From contig CAYSXI010000084.1 of the NCBI GenBank assembly GCA_964434955.1, positions 1 through 21,452 on the forward strand: a stretch of DNA of 21,452 nt, read 5' to 3'. The notes under the pieces were generated by a model that saw only the letters and a program-made list of their open reading frames with translations, did not search any database and was not told the DNA's origin. Below, piece by piece: positions 7,683 to 16,600 of the stretch (position 1 is its first letter; every line of letters begins with the position of its first letter). This DNA is from JANQLU01 sp964434955 (lineage in GTDB: Bacteria; Planctomycetota; Planctomycetia; Pirellulales; Pirellulaceae). Position numbers and translations under genes: made by a program.

Positions 7683-8879
7683 CTACATCACATCAACTTG
7701 ATCGTCGTCGAAGTTACCACCTTGTCCTGGAAGCGGCTTGGCCGGTGGCAGCGAACTGTTTTGACGGTTTTTGTTCAAGAAAAATACGAGCCCAACGATG
7801 CTGGCGACACCTACCAGTAGCAGAGGGATGCCGACCATTGGACGAACCGCAATCCACGATATCGCGATGGTAAACATGGCAATGACCACGGAGATCAGGA
7901 ATGCAACGATCATGATTCCGCCTTTTGCCAATTGGCCAACAAGCGGAATGTAATCCAGAATCGTCGTTATCGGTCCAAAGACCAAACAGATGCCTATGAA
8001 GCAGACCACGAAGCCGACCAGACGCAGAATCCACGTCAACGTCGCGTTTTCGGCTTTCGCTTGTCGAATCATCTCTTCAACCGTCCAGTTCCCCGGTTCC
8101 ACCAATTCCACCTTGAAACCATTTCGCGCTACGAAGGGACGAAACGACTTTCCACTGACTTGCGAAATGAACGAATACTCCTGGGGACGAATGATGTCGA
8201 CCTGGATCCGCTGATCCCCTATGTCCGGGTTGGAAGAACTGGCATTCTTGATTGGAAAATAAAAATACTCTCCGTCGACGACGCATTTGCCCTTCAATGG
8301 CGGCCCAAACTGGGCAACCATCTGTTGTGTTTTCTCAACCGGTTGGTAGTTCTCAATCTCGGAAACCAACGAATCGGATAGTTCATAAACGCCGACCGCG
8401 ACTTTTTTTGCCCGCCAATGTTCCGACTTCAGCCGTGGTGGAACGTTTTTGTAGCCGGACTCGGCGAAGGAAGAACTGTCGGTGTAAGCCTCGGACCATT
8501 CTTTGCTATAGGAGTAGGTCACGTGTCCATCGTCATCCTCGTCCTTGTCTTCAATCCATTGATAAGTCTCGACACGGCGGCGAAGTTTAATGGCGTTTTC
8601 AGCAATCTTGAATTGATCGTCCGAAAGGACTTCGTCCGTTTTCGCATCGGTCGCAAAATGGATCAGCTCCCCCTCGTGATCACCTTGTGCCGTCACGTCA
8701 ACGTTTGGCGTAACTCGTTTGAGTGTTTCGTTAAGCGATTTGATGACGTTCACGCTGTGCCATTCATTCCATCCAAGAAGAATGACCGAACCGGGAATCA
8801 TCAAGATTCCAATGAAAACCGCTGCAATGGCATTTTTCATCCGACGAAAGGGCGAAAACCCACCAAGCCCACGATTCAT
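7683..8879 (-). CDS. TMEM43 family membrane protein
   Basis: The 398-residue protein matches the TMEM43/LUMA family. It has an N-terminal membrane segment (about 16-36) ending in GWNEW, a long extracytoplasmic domain, and three to four membrane segments at about 282-302, 320-345 and 349-368. Family-typical words are YQWIED (106-111), the YSYSKEWSEAYTDSSSF block (122-138) and GYKNVPP. The bacterial role is unknown; in animals the family sits in the inner nuclear membrane/ER. An acidic tail (NFDDDQVDVM) closes the protein. The start at 8879 has a strong Shine-Dalgarno, GAGGAAAG, just upstream on the - strand. The gene is divergent from the sulfatase and is followed on the same strand by the NIPSNAP gene. 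Confidence 0.88.
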   Translation of the reverse strand: MNRGLGGFSPFRRMKNAIAAVFIGILMIPGSVILLGWNEWHSVNVIKSLNETLKRVTPNVDVTAQGDHEGELIHFATDAKTDEVLSDDQFKIAENAIKLRRRVETYQWIEDKDEDDDGHVTYSYSKEWSEAYTDSSSFAESGYKNVPPRLKSEHWRAKKVAVGVYELSDSLVSEIENYQPVEKTQQMVAQFGPPLKGKCVVDGEYFYFPIKNASSSNPDIGDQRIQVDIIRPQEYSFISQVSGKSFRPFVARNGFKVELVEPGNWTVEEMIRQAKAENATLTWILRLVGFVVCFIGICLVFGPITTILDYIPLVGQLAKGGIMIVAFLISVVIAMFTIAISWIAVRPMVGIPLLLVGVASIVGLVFFLNKNRQNSSLPPAKPLPGQGGNFDDDQVDVM

Positions 8880-8934
8880 TTCACTTTCCTCGACAAAGTC
8901 CTACCAACCAAAAACACTGCACCTAGAATATCAA

Positions 8935-8958
8935 AATTGATCTTTTCCAGCATCAATT
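8935..8958. promoter_or_regulatory. Inverted repeat in divergent promoter region
   Basis: AATTGAT (8935-8941) and ATCAATT (8952-8958) form a perfect 7-bp inverted repeat with a 10-base spacer. It lies between the divergent TMEM43 and sulfatase genes and could be an operator serving either one. The region is AT-rich, so chance is a real alternative. Confidence 0.3.
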
Positions 8959-9056
8959 GAATTCGATGACTTTTGAAAAGCAACCGTGACTTCCTTGTGT
9001 TTTATGCAACGAATATTTCCAGCCACCGTTTGCACCCAACCAAGAACGAAACTGCC

Positions 9057-10499
9057 ATGTTCATTTCTCGCTCGCTGCTTTTTTTCCTTCTCTTGATCAC
9101 GTCAAACACATTCGGATTCGCAAATGAAAAAGATGACCGTCCGAACATTATTCTGGTGATGGCTGACGACCAGGGCTGGGGCGACATGGCTTACAACGGT
9201 CACCCTGTCGTGAAAACACCTCATTTCGATCGGATGGCCGCCAACGGAATGCGCTTCGATCGATTCTACGCTGCCGCTCCCGTGTGTTCACCGACGCGTG
9301 CGAGCGTATTGACCGGCCGCCACCCAAACCGAATGGGTGTTTTCAAATGGGGGTTTCCAATTCGCCCCCAGGAACAAACGATCGCGGAAATCCTCAAAGC
9401 GGAAGGTTACTCGACCGGTCATTTCGGAAAATGGCACCTTGGAAGTGTGCGGCGGAAGAGCCCCGTGAATCCTGGCAAAAACGGATTTGAGAATTGGATC
9501 AGTGCTCCGAATTTCTACGACAACGACCCCATTCTCTCCAATCAGGGCAAGGCTGTTGCCTACCAAGGCGAAAGCTCCATCGTGACAATGCAACTCGCCA
9601 TCGATTGGATCAAATCGAAATCAAAAGACGAAAAACCATTTCTGGCAGTCGTCTGGTTTGGCTCACCGCATGGCCCACACCAGGCCGCGGAGGAAGACAA
9701 AAAGCTCTATCCCGACCAACCCAGAAACAAACAAAACTTTCTCGGCGAAGTCACGGGAATGGATCGGGCAATGGGCATGCTTCAATCTTCACTGGACGAA
9801 TTGAAGATCAGGAACAACACAATCGTTTGGTACACAAGCGACAATGGTGCGTTGCCGCGAGTCGGTTCGACCGGCGGCTTTCGCGGCAGGAAAGCAAAAG
9901 TTTACGAAGGAGGCTTGCTGGTCCCTTGCATCATTCAGTGGCCTGCCAAAATCCAAAAGCCGATGCGGACCAAGATCCGGGGAAATACTTGTGACATATT
10001 TCCAACCCTCTTGGCGGTCGCGAAAGCCAAAACGAAACCCAAGCACCCACTCGACGGAATCAGCCTCCTTCCCATGATCGAAGGAAAGGAAATGAGTCAT
10101 CGCCCCAAGCCCATGGGGTTTTGGGATTACAAGATCAAAGGCAAAGGAGTCCCTTCGGCAAAGTGGATGGCCGATCTATTGGCGGCTCAAGAGAAGGGGA
10201 ATGACTTGGAACCTGATTCGCAATCCGTCCATGCCGCGAAAATGCCTGAACCCAAGTTTCGAGAGAATCAGTCTGAGGGCCACGCGGCCTGGATCGAGGG
10301 TGACTGGAAACTTCATCGATTCGCCGCCTCGAGAGGTGCGCCCAAGTATGAACTCTATGACTTGAAGGAAGATCCTTACGAGAAAAACGACATCTCCGAA
10401 AAGCACCCGGAAAAATTGAAGCGGATGAAGTCGGAGCTGGACGTTTGGCTCAGGAATGTCATCTCGAGTCTGAATGGCGCAGACTACGACGAAAAATAG
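9057..10499 (+). CDS. Secreted sulfatase (arylsulfatase-type, formylglycine-dependent)
   Basis: The 480-residue enzyme belongs to the type I sulfatases, which hydrolyse sulfate esters with a formylglycine made from Cys. The signature C-S-P-T-R-A stands at 77-82 with Cys77 as the modified residue, followed by TGR (86-88). Metal ligands are visible as DDQ (37-39) and SDNG (261-264). GKWHLG (124-129), SPHGPH (203-208) and K279 in GRKAKVYEGG complete the active site. A signal peptide (about residues 1-22) points to export. Planctomycetes carry many such genes for algal sulfated polysaccharides; the substrate cannot be told from sequence. Start: ATG 9057 fits the signal peptide, while the frame is open from 8973. 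A maturation enzyme is not in the window. Confidence 0.93.
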   Translation: MFISRSLLFFLLLITSNTFGFANEKDDRPNIILVMADDQGWGDMAYNGHPVVKTPHFDRMAANGMRFDRFYAAAPVCSPTRASVLTGRHPNRMGVFKWGFPIRPQEQTIAEILKAEGYSTGHFGKWHLGSVRRKSPVNPGKNGFENWISAPNFYDNDPILSNQGKAVAYQGESSIVTMQLAIDWIKSKSKDEKPFLAVVWFGSPHGPHQAAEEDKKLYPDQPRNKQNFLGEVTGMDRAMGMLQSSLDELKIRNNTIVWYTSDNGALPRVGSTGGFRGRKAKVYEGGLLVPCIIQWPAKIQKPMRTKIRGNTCDIFPTLLAVAKAKTKPKHPLDGISLLPMIEGKEMSHRPKPMGFWDYKIKGKGVPSAKWMADLLAAQEKGNDLEPDSQSVHAAKMPEPKFRENQSEGHAAWIEGDWKLHRFAASRGAPKYELYDLKEDPYEKNDISEKHPEKLKRMKSELDVWLRNVISSLNGADYDEK

Positions 10500-10506
10500 A
10501 GCTTGC

Positions 10507-10558
10507 CCTGACAAAATGGTTGGTGGCCCAAACTGGGCCAAGACCTAACCCTGTCAGG
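10507..10558. terminator. Nested hairpin after the sulfatase gene, candidate terminator
   Basis: TGGCCCA (10524-10530) pairs perfectly with TGGGCCA (10534-10540) around a 3-base loop. GGTT/AACC and an outer CCTGACA (10507-10513) with TGTCAGG (10552-10558) extend it into one long interrupted stem. It sits 8 bases after the sulfatase stop and reaches into the end of the convergent small gene. There is no T-run, so intrinsic termination is uncertain. Confidence 0.45.
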
Positions 10559-10811
10559 AGGCGCATTCGGCGGCACTTTCACCCGGATCGCCATTCTCAG
10601 CCGGGAACCACGAATCGGGGATCGAGTTCACGACCGGCTCAAGGAGATTGGGGGAGGTAACCGCAACCGCCGCCGTGGAGAGTCCCAATACGACAACGAG
10701 GGCAACCACAATCTTCGATGTGATTCCGAGCAAAGGCTTTTTCGTTTCCTCGCCACCGGGCAAATCCTGGCCTGGCGGCAGATCCTTGTTGAACTCGGGA
10801 GAATTTTCCAT
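10554..10811 (-). CDS. Small hypothetical protein with one membrane segment
   Basis: I do not recognise this 85-residue protein. It has a hydrophilic Pro/Gly/acidic N-terminus (about 1-24), one hydrophobic helix at about 33-52 (KIVVALVVVLGLSTAAVAV), and a short C-terminal tail rich in acidic residues. A Cys at residue 83 stands near the end. It is probably a single-pass membrane protein. The start at 10811 is the only in-frame ATG, and a weak GAG lies upstream. The gene is convergent with the sulfatase, and its 3' end overlaps the hairpin at 10507-10558. Composition and the clean membrane helix favour a real gene, but there is no family evidence. Confidence 0.5.
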   Translation of the reverse strand: MENSPEFNKDLPPGQDLPGGEETKKPLLGITSKIVVALVVVLGLSTAAVAVTSPNLLEPVVNSIPDSWFPAENGDPGESAAECAS

Positions 10812-11130
10812 TTTCAGATCTCTGTGTCAAAAGCTACTAACGGACTCATCTCTCTAGCAAGCTACCGATGCAAGTTTTTCTGTACGATGAGCCTTCTCAC
10901 AAACCGCAAAAACAAATCGAAAATTCACAATCATCGCGGCATTTTGAATAAAGTGCGAATTGGGCCCATTGCTGCATCCACTGAACGAATCGCCCCGCGC
11001 ATGTCGAAAGTGTTAATCTTTGACGAATGCAACGATGATTTGGTCGGAAGTGAAGATATTGGGGAACTAGCGATTTTTCGGACGATGCATTCCATACGGT
11101 TTGTTTCGTCAATTCTATCGCCACCCAATC
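10812..11130. other. Gene-free intergenic region upstream of the TolC-like gene
   Basis: These 319 bases separate the small membrane protein (-) from the TolC-like gene (+). Open frames on both strands (10824-11261 + and 10897-11361 -) run into the TolC-like gene in the wrong frame or strand and look accidental. The promoter of the TolC-like gene should lie here, but I see no clear -35/-10 pair or metal-regulator palindrome. Confidence 0.6.
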
Positions 11131-12543
11131 ATGTACCGTCGTTCGTCCATGTCTTTCGGAGTTGTGCTGACCATCTTGATCTTGATGGGATGTCGAAGCA
11201 GTCAGCCGAATCCCGTCTTCATTGGTCCGGGGGCTTCGGTTGCCCCGAGCCTGCCCAGTGATCTCTCGCCAAAGGTTAGCGAACCCGCTTTGCTTACGGA
11301 GGAACGTGGCGAAATTGAAGAATATGTTGAACTCGGATTGGAGCGGAACCCAAAAATTCAAGAGCTGAAATCACGGATCGAGTCCATCCGATTCCAGATC
11401 CCTCAAGTCCTTGCCTTGCCCGATCCGGTTCTGAATTCCACAACCCATATTCGCCCCGTTCAAACGGCCGCGGGGGAACAGCGATTCGGACTCGGCGTCA
11501 GTCAAAAACTTGTCAATCGTGATCGCCGTGCCACGCGAGCCTTGATTGTCCAGGAAAAGCTGAATGAGGCAGAAGCAAATCTGACTCAATTGGAAAATGA
11601 AATTGCGGAGGACATTCGAAAATCATGCTGGAAGCTGCTGGCCATTCGAAAGTCCATTGAGATTAGCGCAGAAGACAAAAAAGCGTTAGTGGCTTTGGTA
11701 AAGCTCGTTGAAAAACAATTCGAAGTCGACAAGAAGATCTCTCAGCAGGATGTGCTCAATGTCCAAGTCGAAGTTTCGATTCTGGAAAACCAGATAGCCA
11801 GCCTGAAGAATCGAGAAAGAAAAATTGAATCTCGCTTGGCGAGGCTCGTACATGTCGATCCGGGCTCGGCATTGACGATAACCGATGGCTTGAAGATAAA
11901 ATTTTCCATACCGGACCTTGAAGCGTTAACCCTGAAGGCACTTTCCAATCGTCCCGAACTTCGGGCTCAGCTCGCCATCATTCAAAAGCACTACACGGAA
12001 ACTCACTTGGCCCATTTGCAATCAAAACCGGACCTGACGGTTGGATTGAATTGGATCGGAACTTCTTCAACCGGGATCAGCCCGGTCGCCAATGGCGCCG
12101 ATGCGTTGCTGCTTGGGGTGGGTATGAATCTGCCCGTCAACCAAACTCGTATTTTCTCGAGCATTGGCGAAAAAGAATCGACGAAACAATCCTCTGAATC
12201 TCGCCTCGAAAGTTTGAAAGCACAAATCTCGGAGGAGATTTTTGACACGCTTTCAGAACTCGAGACGAACGTTCAAAACCTGAACTTGATTCAGGAAGAT
12301 ATCCTTCCCAAATCCCAACGTTCGTTGAAGCTCTCGCAGGAAGATTACTCGGCCGGTCGCATCGATTACGAACAACTCATCTCAAACTGGCGCAAGGTCC
12401 TCAAGTTTCAAATCGCCGAATCGGACTTGCAATCCAATGTTCATCAGCTTGTTGCACAGCTAACTCGACAGGTAGGGCAAAGAGAGCTCCTCGCGTTGTC
12501 TCTCGAGAACCCGTTGGACACAAGTGAAACTGGCAAAGAATAG
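11131..12543 (+). CDS. TolC/CusC-like outer-membrane efflux lipoprotein
   Basis: The 470-residue protein is an outer membrane factor of the TolC/OEP family, the exit duct of tripartite efflux pumps. It begins with a lipoprotein signal (LTILILMGC, Cys21). Two OEP repeats of long amphipathic helices follow, roughly 60-260 and 270-460. Typical features are ALxxRPELRAQLA (QALSNRPELRAQ-like at about 270-285), NLPVNQTR (about 334) and LPKSQRSLKLSQEDYSAGRIDYEQLI near the end. Placement next to CusB- and CusA-like genes suggests export of heavy metal. It lies on the + strand, convergent with the rest of the island, unlike the usual single cusCBA operon. ATG 11131 is chosen for the basic n-region (MYRRSS); ATG 11149 and TTG 11101 are alternatives, and none has a clear ribosome site. 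Confidence 0.87.
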   Translation: MYRRSSMSFGVVLTILILMGCRSSQPNPVFIGPGASVAPSLPSDLSPKVSEPALLTEERGEIEEYVELGLERNPKIQELKSRIESIRFQIPQVLALPDPVLNSTTHIRPVQTAAGEQRFGLGVSQKLVNRDRRATRALIVQEKLNEAEANLTQLENEIAEDIRKSCWKLLAIRKSIEISAEDKKALVALVKLVEKQFEVDKKISQQDVLNVQVEVSILENQIASLKNRERKIESRLARLVHVDPGSALTITDGLKIKFSIPDLEALTLKALSNRPELRAQLAIIQKHYTETHLAHLQSKPDLTVGLNWIGTSSTGISPVANGADALLLGVGMNLPVNQTRIFSSIGEKESTKQSSESRLESLKAQISEEIFDTLSELETNVQNLNLIQEDILPKSQRSLKLSQEDYSAGRIDYEQLISNWRKVLKFQIAESDLQSNVHQLVAQLTRQVGQRELLALSLENPLDTSETGKE

Positions 12544-12663
12544 CCTGGCTAACGACCGACTGGATGGTCGCAGCTGAATCGACCGCGCCGATGGCCTGGG
12601 CCACCTGCGCGTCAATCGTATCTTTCCAGGTCGTCAGCTTCCACGTAACATCGGATTGGGACT

Positions 12664-12690
12664 GCGATCATTTATCATCTGAATGATCGC
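12664..12690. terminator. 9-bp inverted repeat at the convergent gene ends
   Basis: GCGATCATT (12664-12672) and AATGATCGC (12682-12690) form a perfect 9-bp stem with a 9-base loop. The stem includes the stop codon of the four-module Cys protein. It lies between the convergent TolC-like gene and that gene. It may act as a terminator or an RNA-stabilising hairpin; no T-run follows on either strand. Confidence 0.4.
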
Positions 12691-13582
12691 CCGAATCTGT
12701 TTTGCCACCATCATCGGAAGACTTTGGTTTTCCGCCATTGGCAATTTGCTCGTCCAGCCACTTCACATATTGGTCGGGCTTTTCTTTTATTTTTTTGATG
12801 CAAGGCGGGCAGCAGACAAAAATCTTTCGCCCTTTCACAACGACCGATTTCATCGTCGCGTCAACCGGCTCGTCCATTACCGGGCAGATGCCTTGCGCAT
12901 TAGCCAGGTTCGTCTGAATCGTTTTCCAATGTTTGGCGTCAATTTTCTTGCCAACGCATCCTTGGCAACAAAGAAACACGTGTTCCTCTTCGCCAACTTT
13001 GACTTTGACCGGTTTCCCCATCGAGCCGAGTTTTTGCCCGGTGACTGGGCAGATTCCCTGGGCTTTGATGTGTAGTTTGTCACTTTCTGCCTGTCGTTCT
13101 GCAGCGACAAACTTGCCGTACGATTCATTGATTTTTGCAATCGCCGTTTTCGAGTCTGCTTGAATCTTGGGGATACAGGGAGGGCAACAAACAAAGATTT
13201 GCTGGCCATCGACGACGGTCGACTTCATCGTCGCATCAACTTCTTTCCCCATGATCGGGCAAGTGCCTTGGGCCTTGGCAATTCGCGTTTGAATCGTCGC
13301 CCAGTGCTTGGCGCTGATCTTCTTACCCTGGCATCCCTTGCAACACAAATAAGCGATTTGCTCTCCGGCCTGAATCTTGACAGGCTCGCCCATGGAGCCA
13401 AGGTTTTGACCTGAGACGGGGCAGATTTTCTGAACCGCAATTTGCAATTTTTCGGCGCCGCTCGATTCACTCTTTTGGACAATCTCGTTTTTCTGGGCCT
13501 GTGCGACCTGCGAGCTGAACGTATGTGCAAACGTGGAGCACAAAAACAAAACAGTACACAAAACTGCTTTTGGATTTTTCAT
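12668..13582 (-). CDS. Exported four-module Cys-rich metal-binding protein
   Basis: The 304-residue protein has a signal peptide (about 1-29, ending QVAQAQ) and four Cys modules. Modules of type A start ICPVxGQxLGSMG and end LCCxGC (54-84 and 178-209). Modules of type B start CPxM, contain VDATMKS and end VCCPPC (108-136 and 233-261). Each supplies C-(~25)-C-C-x-x-C, giving 16 Cys in all. An A+B pair is thus duplicated with a period of about 124 residues. The modules resemble those in the adjacent CusB-like protein. I infer a periplasmic chaperone or sponge for soft metal ions such as Cu(I). The C-terminus is Lys/Asp/His-rich. AGGAAA precedes ATG 13582. It is the last gene of the - strand island, 37 bases after the RND pump gene. 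Confidence 0.85.
   Translation of the reverse strand: MKNPKAVLCTVLFLCSTFAHTFSSQVAQAQKNEIVQKSESSGAEKLQIAVQKICPVSGQNLGSMGEPVKIQAGEQIAYLCCKGCQGKKISAKHWATIQTRIAKAQGTCPIMGKEVDATMKSTVVDGQQIFVCCPPCIPKIQADSKTAIAKINESYGKFVAAERQAESDKLHIKAQGICPVTGQKLGSMGKPVKVKVGEEEHVFLCCQGCVGKKIDAKHWKTIQTNLANAQGICPVMDEPVDATMKSVVVKGRKIFVCCPPCIKKIKEKPDQYVKWLDEQIANGGKPKSSDDGGKTDSGDHSDDK
12800..13423 (-). repeat. Internal duplication of a two-module Cys unit
   Basis: Residues 54-136 (13175-13423) and 178-261 (12800-13051) of the Cys-rich protein are two copies of the same A+B module pair. Nearly identical stretches include GKKIxAKHWxTIQT and VDATMKSxVV. The copies arose by intragenic duplication and have diverged at the base level. 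Confidence 0.85.
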
Positions 13583-13619
13583 CTTCGTTTCCTGTGAAGT
13601 GAGGGGATTTCAATTTTTG

Positions 13620-16600
13620 TTATGCCGTCCTGACGTCCTCGTCGGGCGGCGGTGAAAACCGATCGTCAATCAATCCGGCTTTCATCTTGAACTCCAGGAA
13701 TCCGCAATAGACCACTGGAACCACGAAAAGGGTGATCAGTTCCACGACCATTCCGCCAAAAACGGGAATGGCCATGGCACGTGCCACATCGGCGCCCCGA
13801 CCGGTCGCATAAAGGACGGGAAGCAAAGCAATGACGGTCGTAAACGTCGTCATCAAGCAAGGCCGAATCCTCTTTAGCCCGGCGGCCACGACGGCATTTC
13901 GAATGTCGCCAACATTGGATAGTCGGTGATTTTTCAATGTCTGATCAAGATAAGTTGCGATGACAACACCATCATCAATCGCGATTCCAAAGAGCGCGAT
14001 AAACCCGACCCAGACGGCCGTGTTCAATTGGACATCGGCCATGGCCAATGCAATCATTCCGCCGCCAAAAGCAACCGGGATGCCCGCAAACACAATAATC
14101 GCCATGGAAATTCGTCGGAACTGCAAATAGATAATGAACAGATTCAACAACAAGACCAAAGGAATAATGATCTTCAACCTTCGGTCGGACTCGATTTGAT
14201 TTTGAAATGAGCCCACCGCTTCCATCTCAAAGTTGCCCTCGGGAAATTTCAGTTTCCCCAGCTTCCTGGCATTGGTTAGTGACTCCATCACCCGCTCAAC
14301 AGTCTTGAGTTTTCCCATGCCTCGACGGGGAGCAAATGCTACATGTGCCACCAATCGAGCGTCTTCGCTGTTGACGACGGCGGGACCCCAAGTTGTTTTG
14401 ACTTTGGCTAACTGACCCAGTGGAACCACTTCGCCGGTATTGGTAACGACTGGGATGCTCGCCAGCTCGTCAATGTCGTCGCGATACTGACGCTGATAAC
14501 GAACTTGAATCGCATAGCGTTCACGGCCCTCGACGGTGGTGGTGGCATTTTTGCCGCCGAGCGCGGATTCAATGATCTCATTGACGTCGCGAACGGACAT
14601 TCCATAACGGGCGCTTTCGGACCGATCGACTTCGAACTCGATGTAGGGTTTGCCCAATACAATGTCGGGACTTACCGTGCCTGCGTTGACCATCGGGTGT
14701 TGTTTGATTTTTGCCGCCACCAACTCGGCGGCTTCTGCCAAACCCTCCAGGGAATCACCATAAATTCGAATCGCCATCGAAGCCTTGATGCCACTTTGCA
14801 ACATCACAACCCGCCCTTCGATCGGCTGAAGCTTGTCGGCGATCGTGATACCCGGAAGCGTCGCCAGTTCGTTGATTTCATCCCAAATCATTTTTTCCGT
14901 CATGCCTTCGCGCCACTGATCTCGAGGCTTGAGCATGACGTAGGTTTCAATCATCGCCGCGGGAGCCGGATCCAACGCCGATTCAACTCGGCCGATTTTT
15001 CCAAGCACTTCTTGAACCTCGGGAATTTGACGAATCATCGCATCCTGCGTCTGCAATGTTTCCATTGCCTGCGAAAGACTGGCCGCCGGATACAAGGAAG
15101 GCATGTAGAACCAACTGCCTTCGTCCAGCGCGATCCAGTCGTCGGTCGACAATCCGGTATAGGTGTGTTTAAAGTCGACGTATTGTTGGGAGCGATTGAA
15201 GTCGGCATTCAAATTCCGACGTGCCCACTGATCAACGGGACTCAGGATTCGGGGCAAGCCAATCCATGCGCCCATTCCAAAGAAGACGATTAGCAGCGGC
15301 AGAACAAGAAATGTTTTTTTGAATCTCAAAAACAGTCTTAGCGTCGGCTCGTAGCAAAAATTCACCAACTTCGCGACGAAGTTTTCGTCGACCGGCCTCA
15401 AACGTTCGCGGAAAAGCCAGTAGATACCGATCGCCGATAGAACACTCATGCCAGCGGTCAGCCCGGTTGCGTTGACATTGGATCCCGCCCAGGCGTTCAG
15501 CCAATCCGAAAACTGAGCGAGGTGCGTCGGCCAGATAAATGTCCCGAGCGTTGCAACCATTCCACCAAAAACCCCGGCTGCAATCGTTGCACGCCAGCCT
15601 TGTCCCTTCGGATTTTTCAACAAAATCCTGGCCAAGGGTGGCACGAGCAATACTGCCACAATCAGGCTGGCGACCAACGAGTAGGTTTTTGTCCAAGCCA
15701 ACGGAGCGAACAGCCGAAAATCGCGACCCGTCAAAAAGAAGACGGGCAGAAAACTGATAATGGTCGTGCTAACTGCGGTAATCACCGCGGGAGCCACTTC
15801 CGCGGTCATCTCTGAAATCTTCTTGAGCCGCCCCGGTTCACCTCCGGGACATCCCGCGTGCTCCCAATCAGCTACCCCGCGGAAAATATTTTCCGAAATG
15901 ATGATCCCCATATCGACCATGGTTCCGATGGCAATTGCGATTCCCGCAAGCGACATGATGTTGGCGTCCACGCCAAAAGTATTCATCGCGATGAAAGCGA
16001 TCAGAACCGCGACCGGCAGGGTGGTGGCAACGACCAAGCTCGCCCGGACATGGAGCAAAAACAACACGATCACGGCGATCGTTATCGCGATTTGCTGCGC
16101 GAGGGCTTGCGATAAGGTCGCGACGGTTTCGTCAACAAGTTGCGTCCGATCATAGATCCCGTGGATCTTGATTCCGCCCAGTTCCGGCTCCAATGATTCA
16201 ATTCGAGCTTTGACGCGCTCGATCACCTGGCGAGGATTTTCACCGTAGCGCATGACGACGACTCCGCCAACGGCCTCGCTGCCATTCCAATCCAGGGCCC
16301 CCCTTCGAAATGCCGGCCCGAGTTGGACGACCGCCAAATCACCCACCCTAACTGGAATGCTCTTTTTGGTTGCAACAACGGTTTTCTCAATCTGCTCGAT
16401 CGTCTCGGCTTCGGTTTTCCCGGCTCCTATGAAACCAATACCTCGAACGAGATATTCCATATCGCTGGCTTCAATGGTTTTGGCACCGACATCGATATTG
16501 GAGTCCCTTACGGCCTTTAACACTTGAGCAAGTGTCAAACCATGCTTGCGAAGCTGGTCAGGGTTGATTTCGATCTGGTATTGCCGGACGTAGCCGCCGA

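Noticed and set aside
12401..12667. Open frame continuing in frame for 88 codons after the TGA stop of the four-module Cys protein, considered as selenocysteine readthrough or a split gene
   Set aside because: Its last half is antisense to the TolC-like gene, there is no CxxU context, and the hairpin here surrounds rather than follows the TGA. The open length is not remarkable.
14505..15293. 262-codon + strand frame
   Set aside because: It is antisense to the RND pump gene, which is intact and strongly conserved in type.
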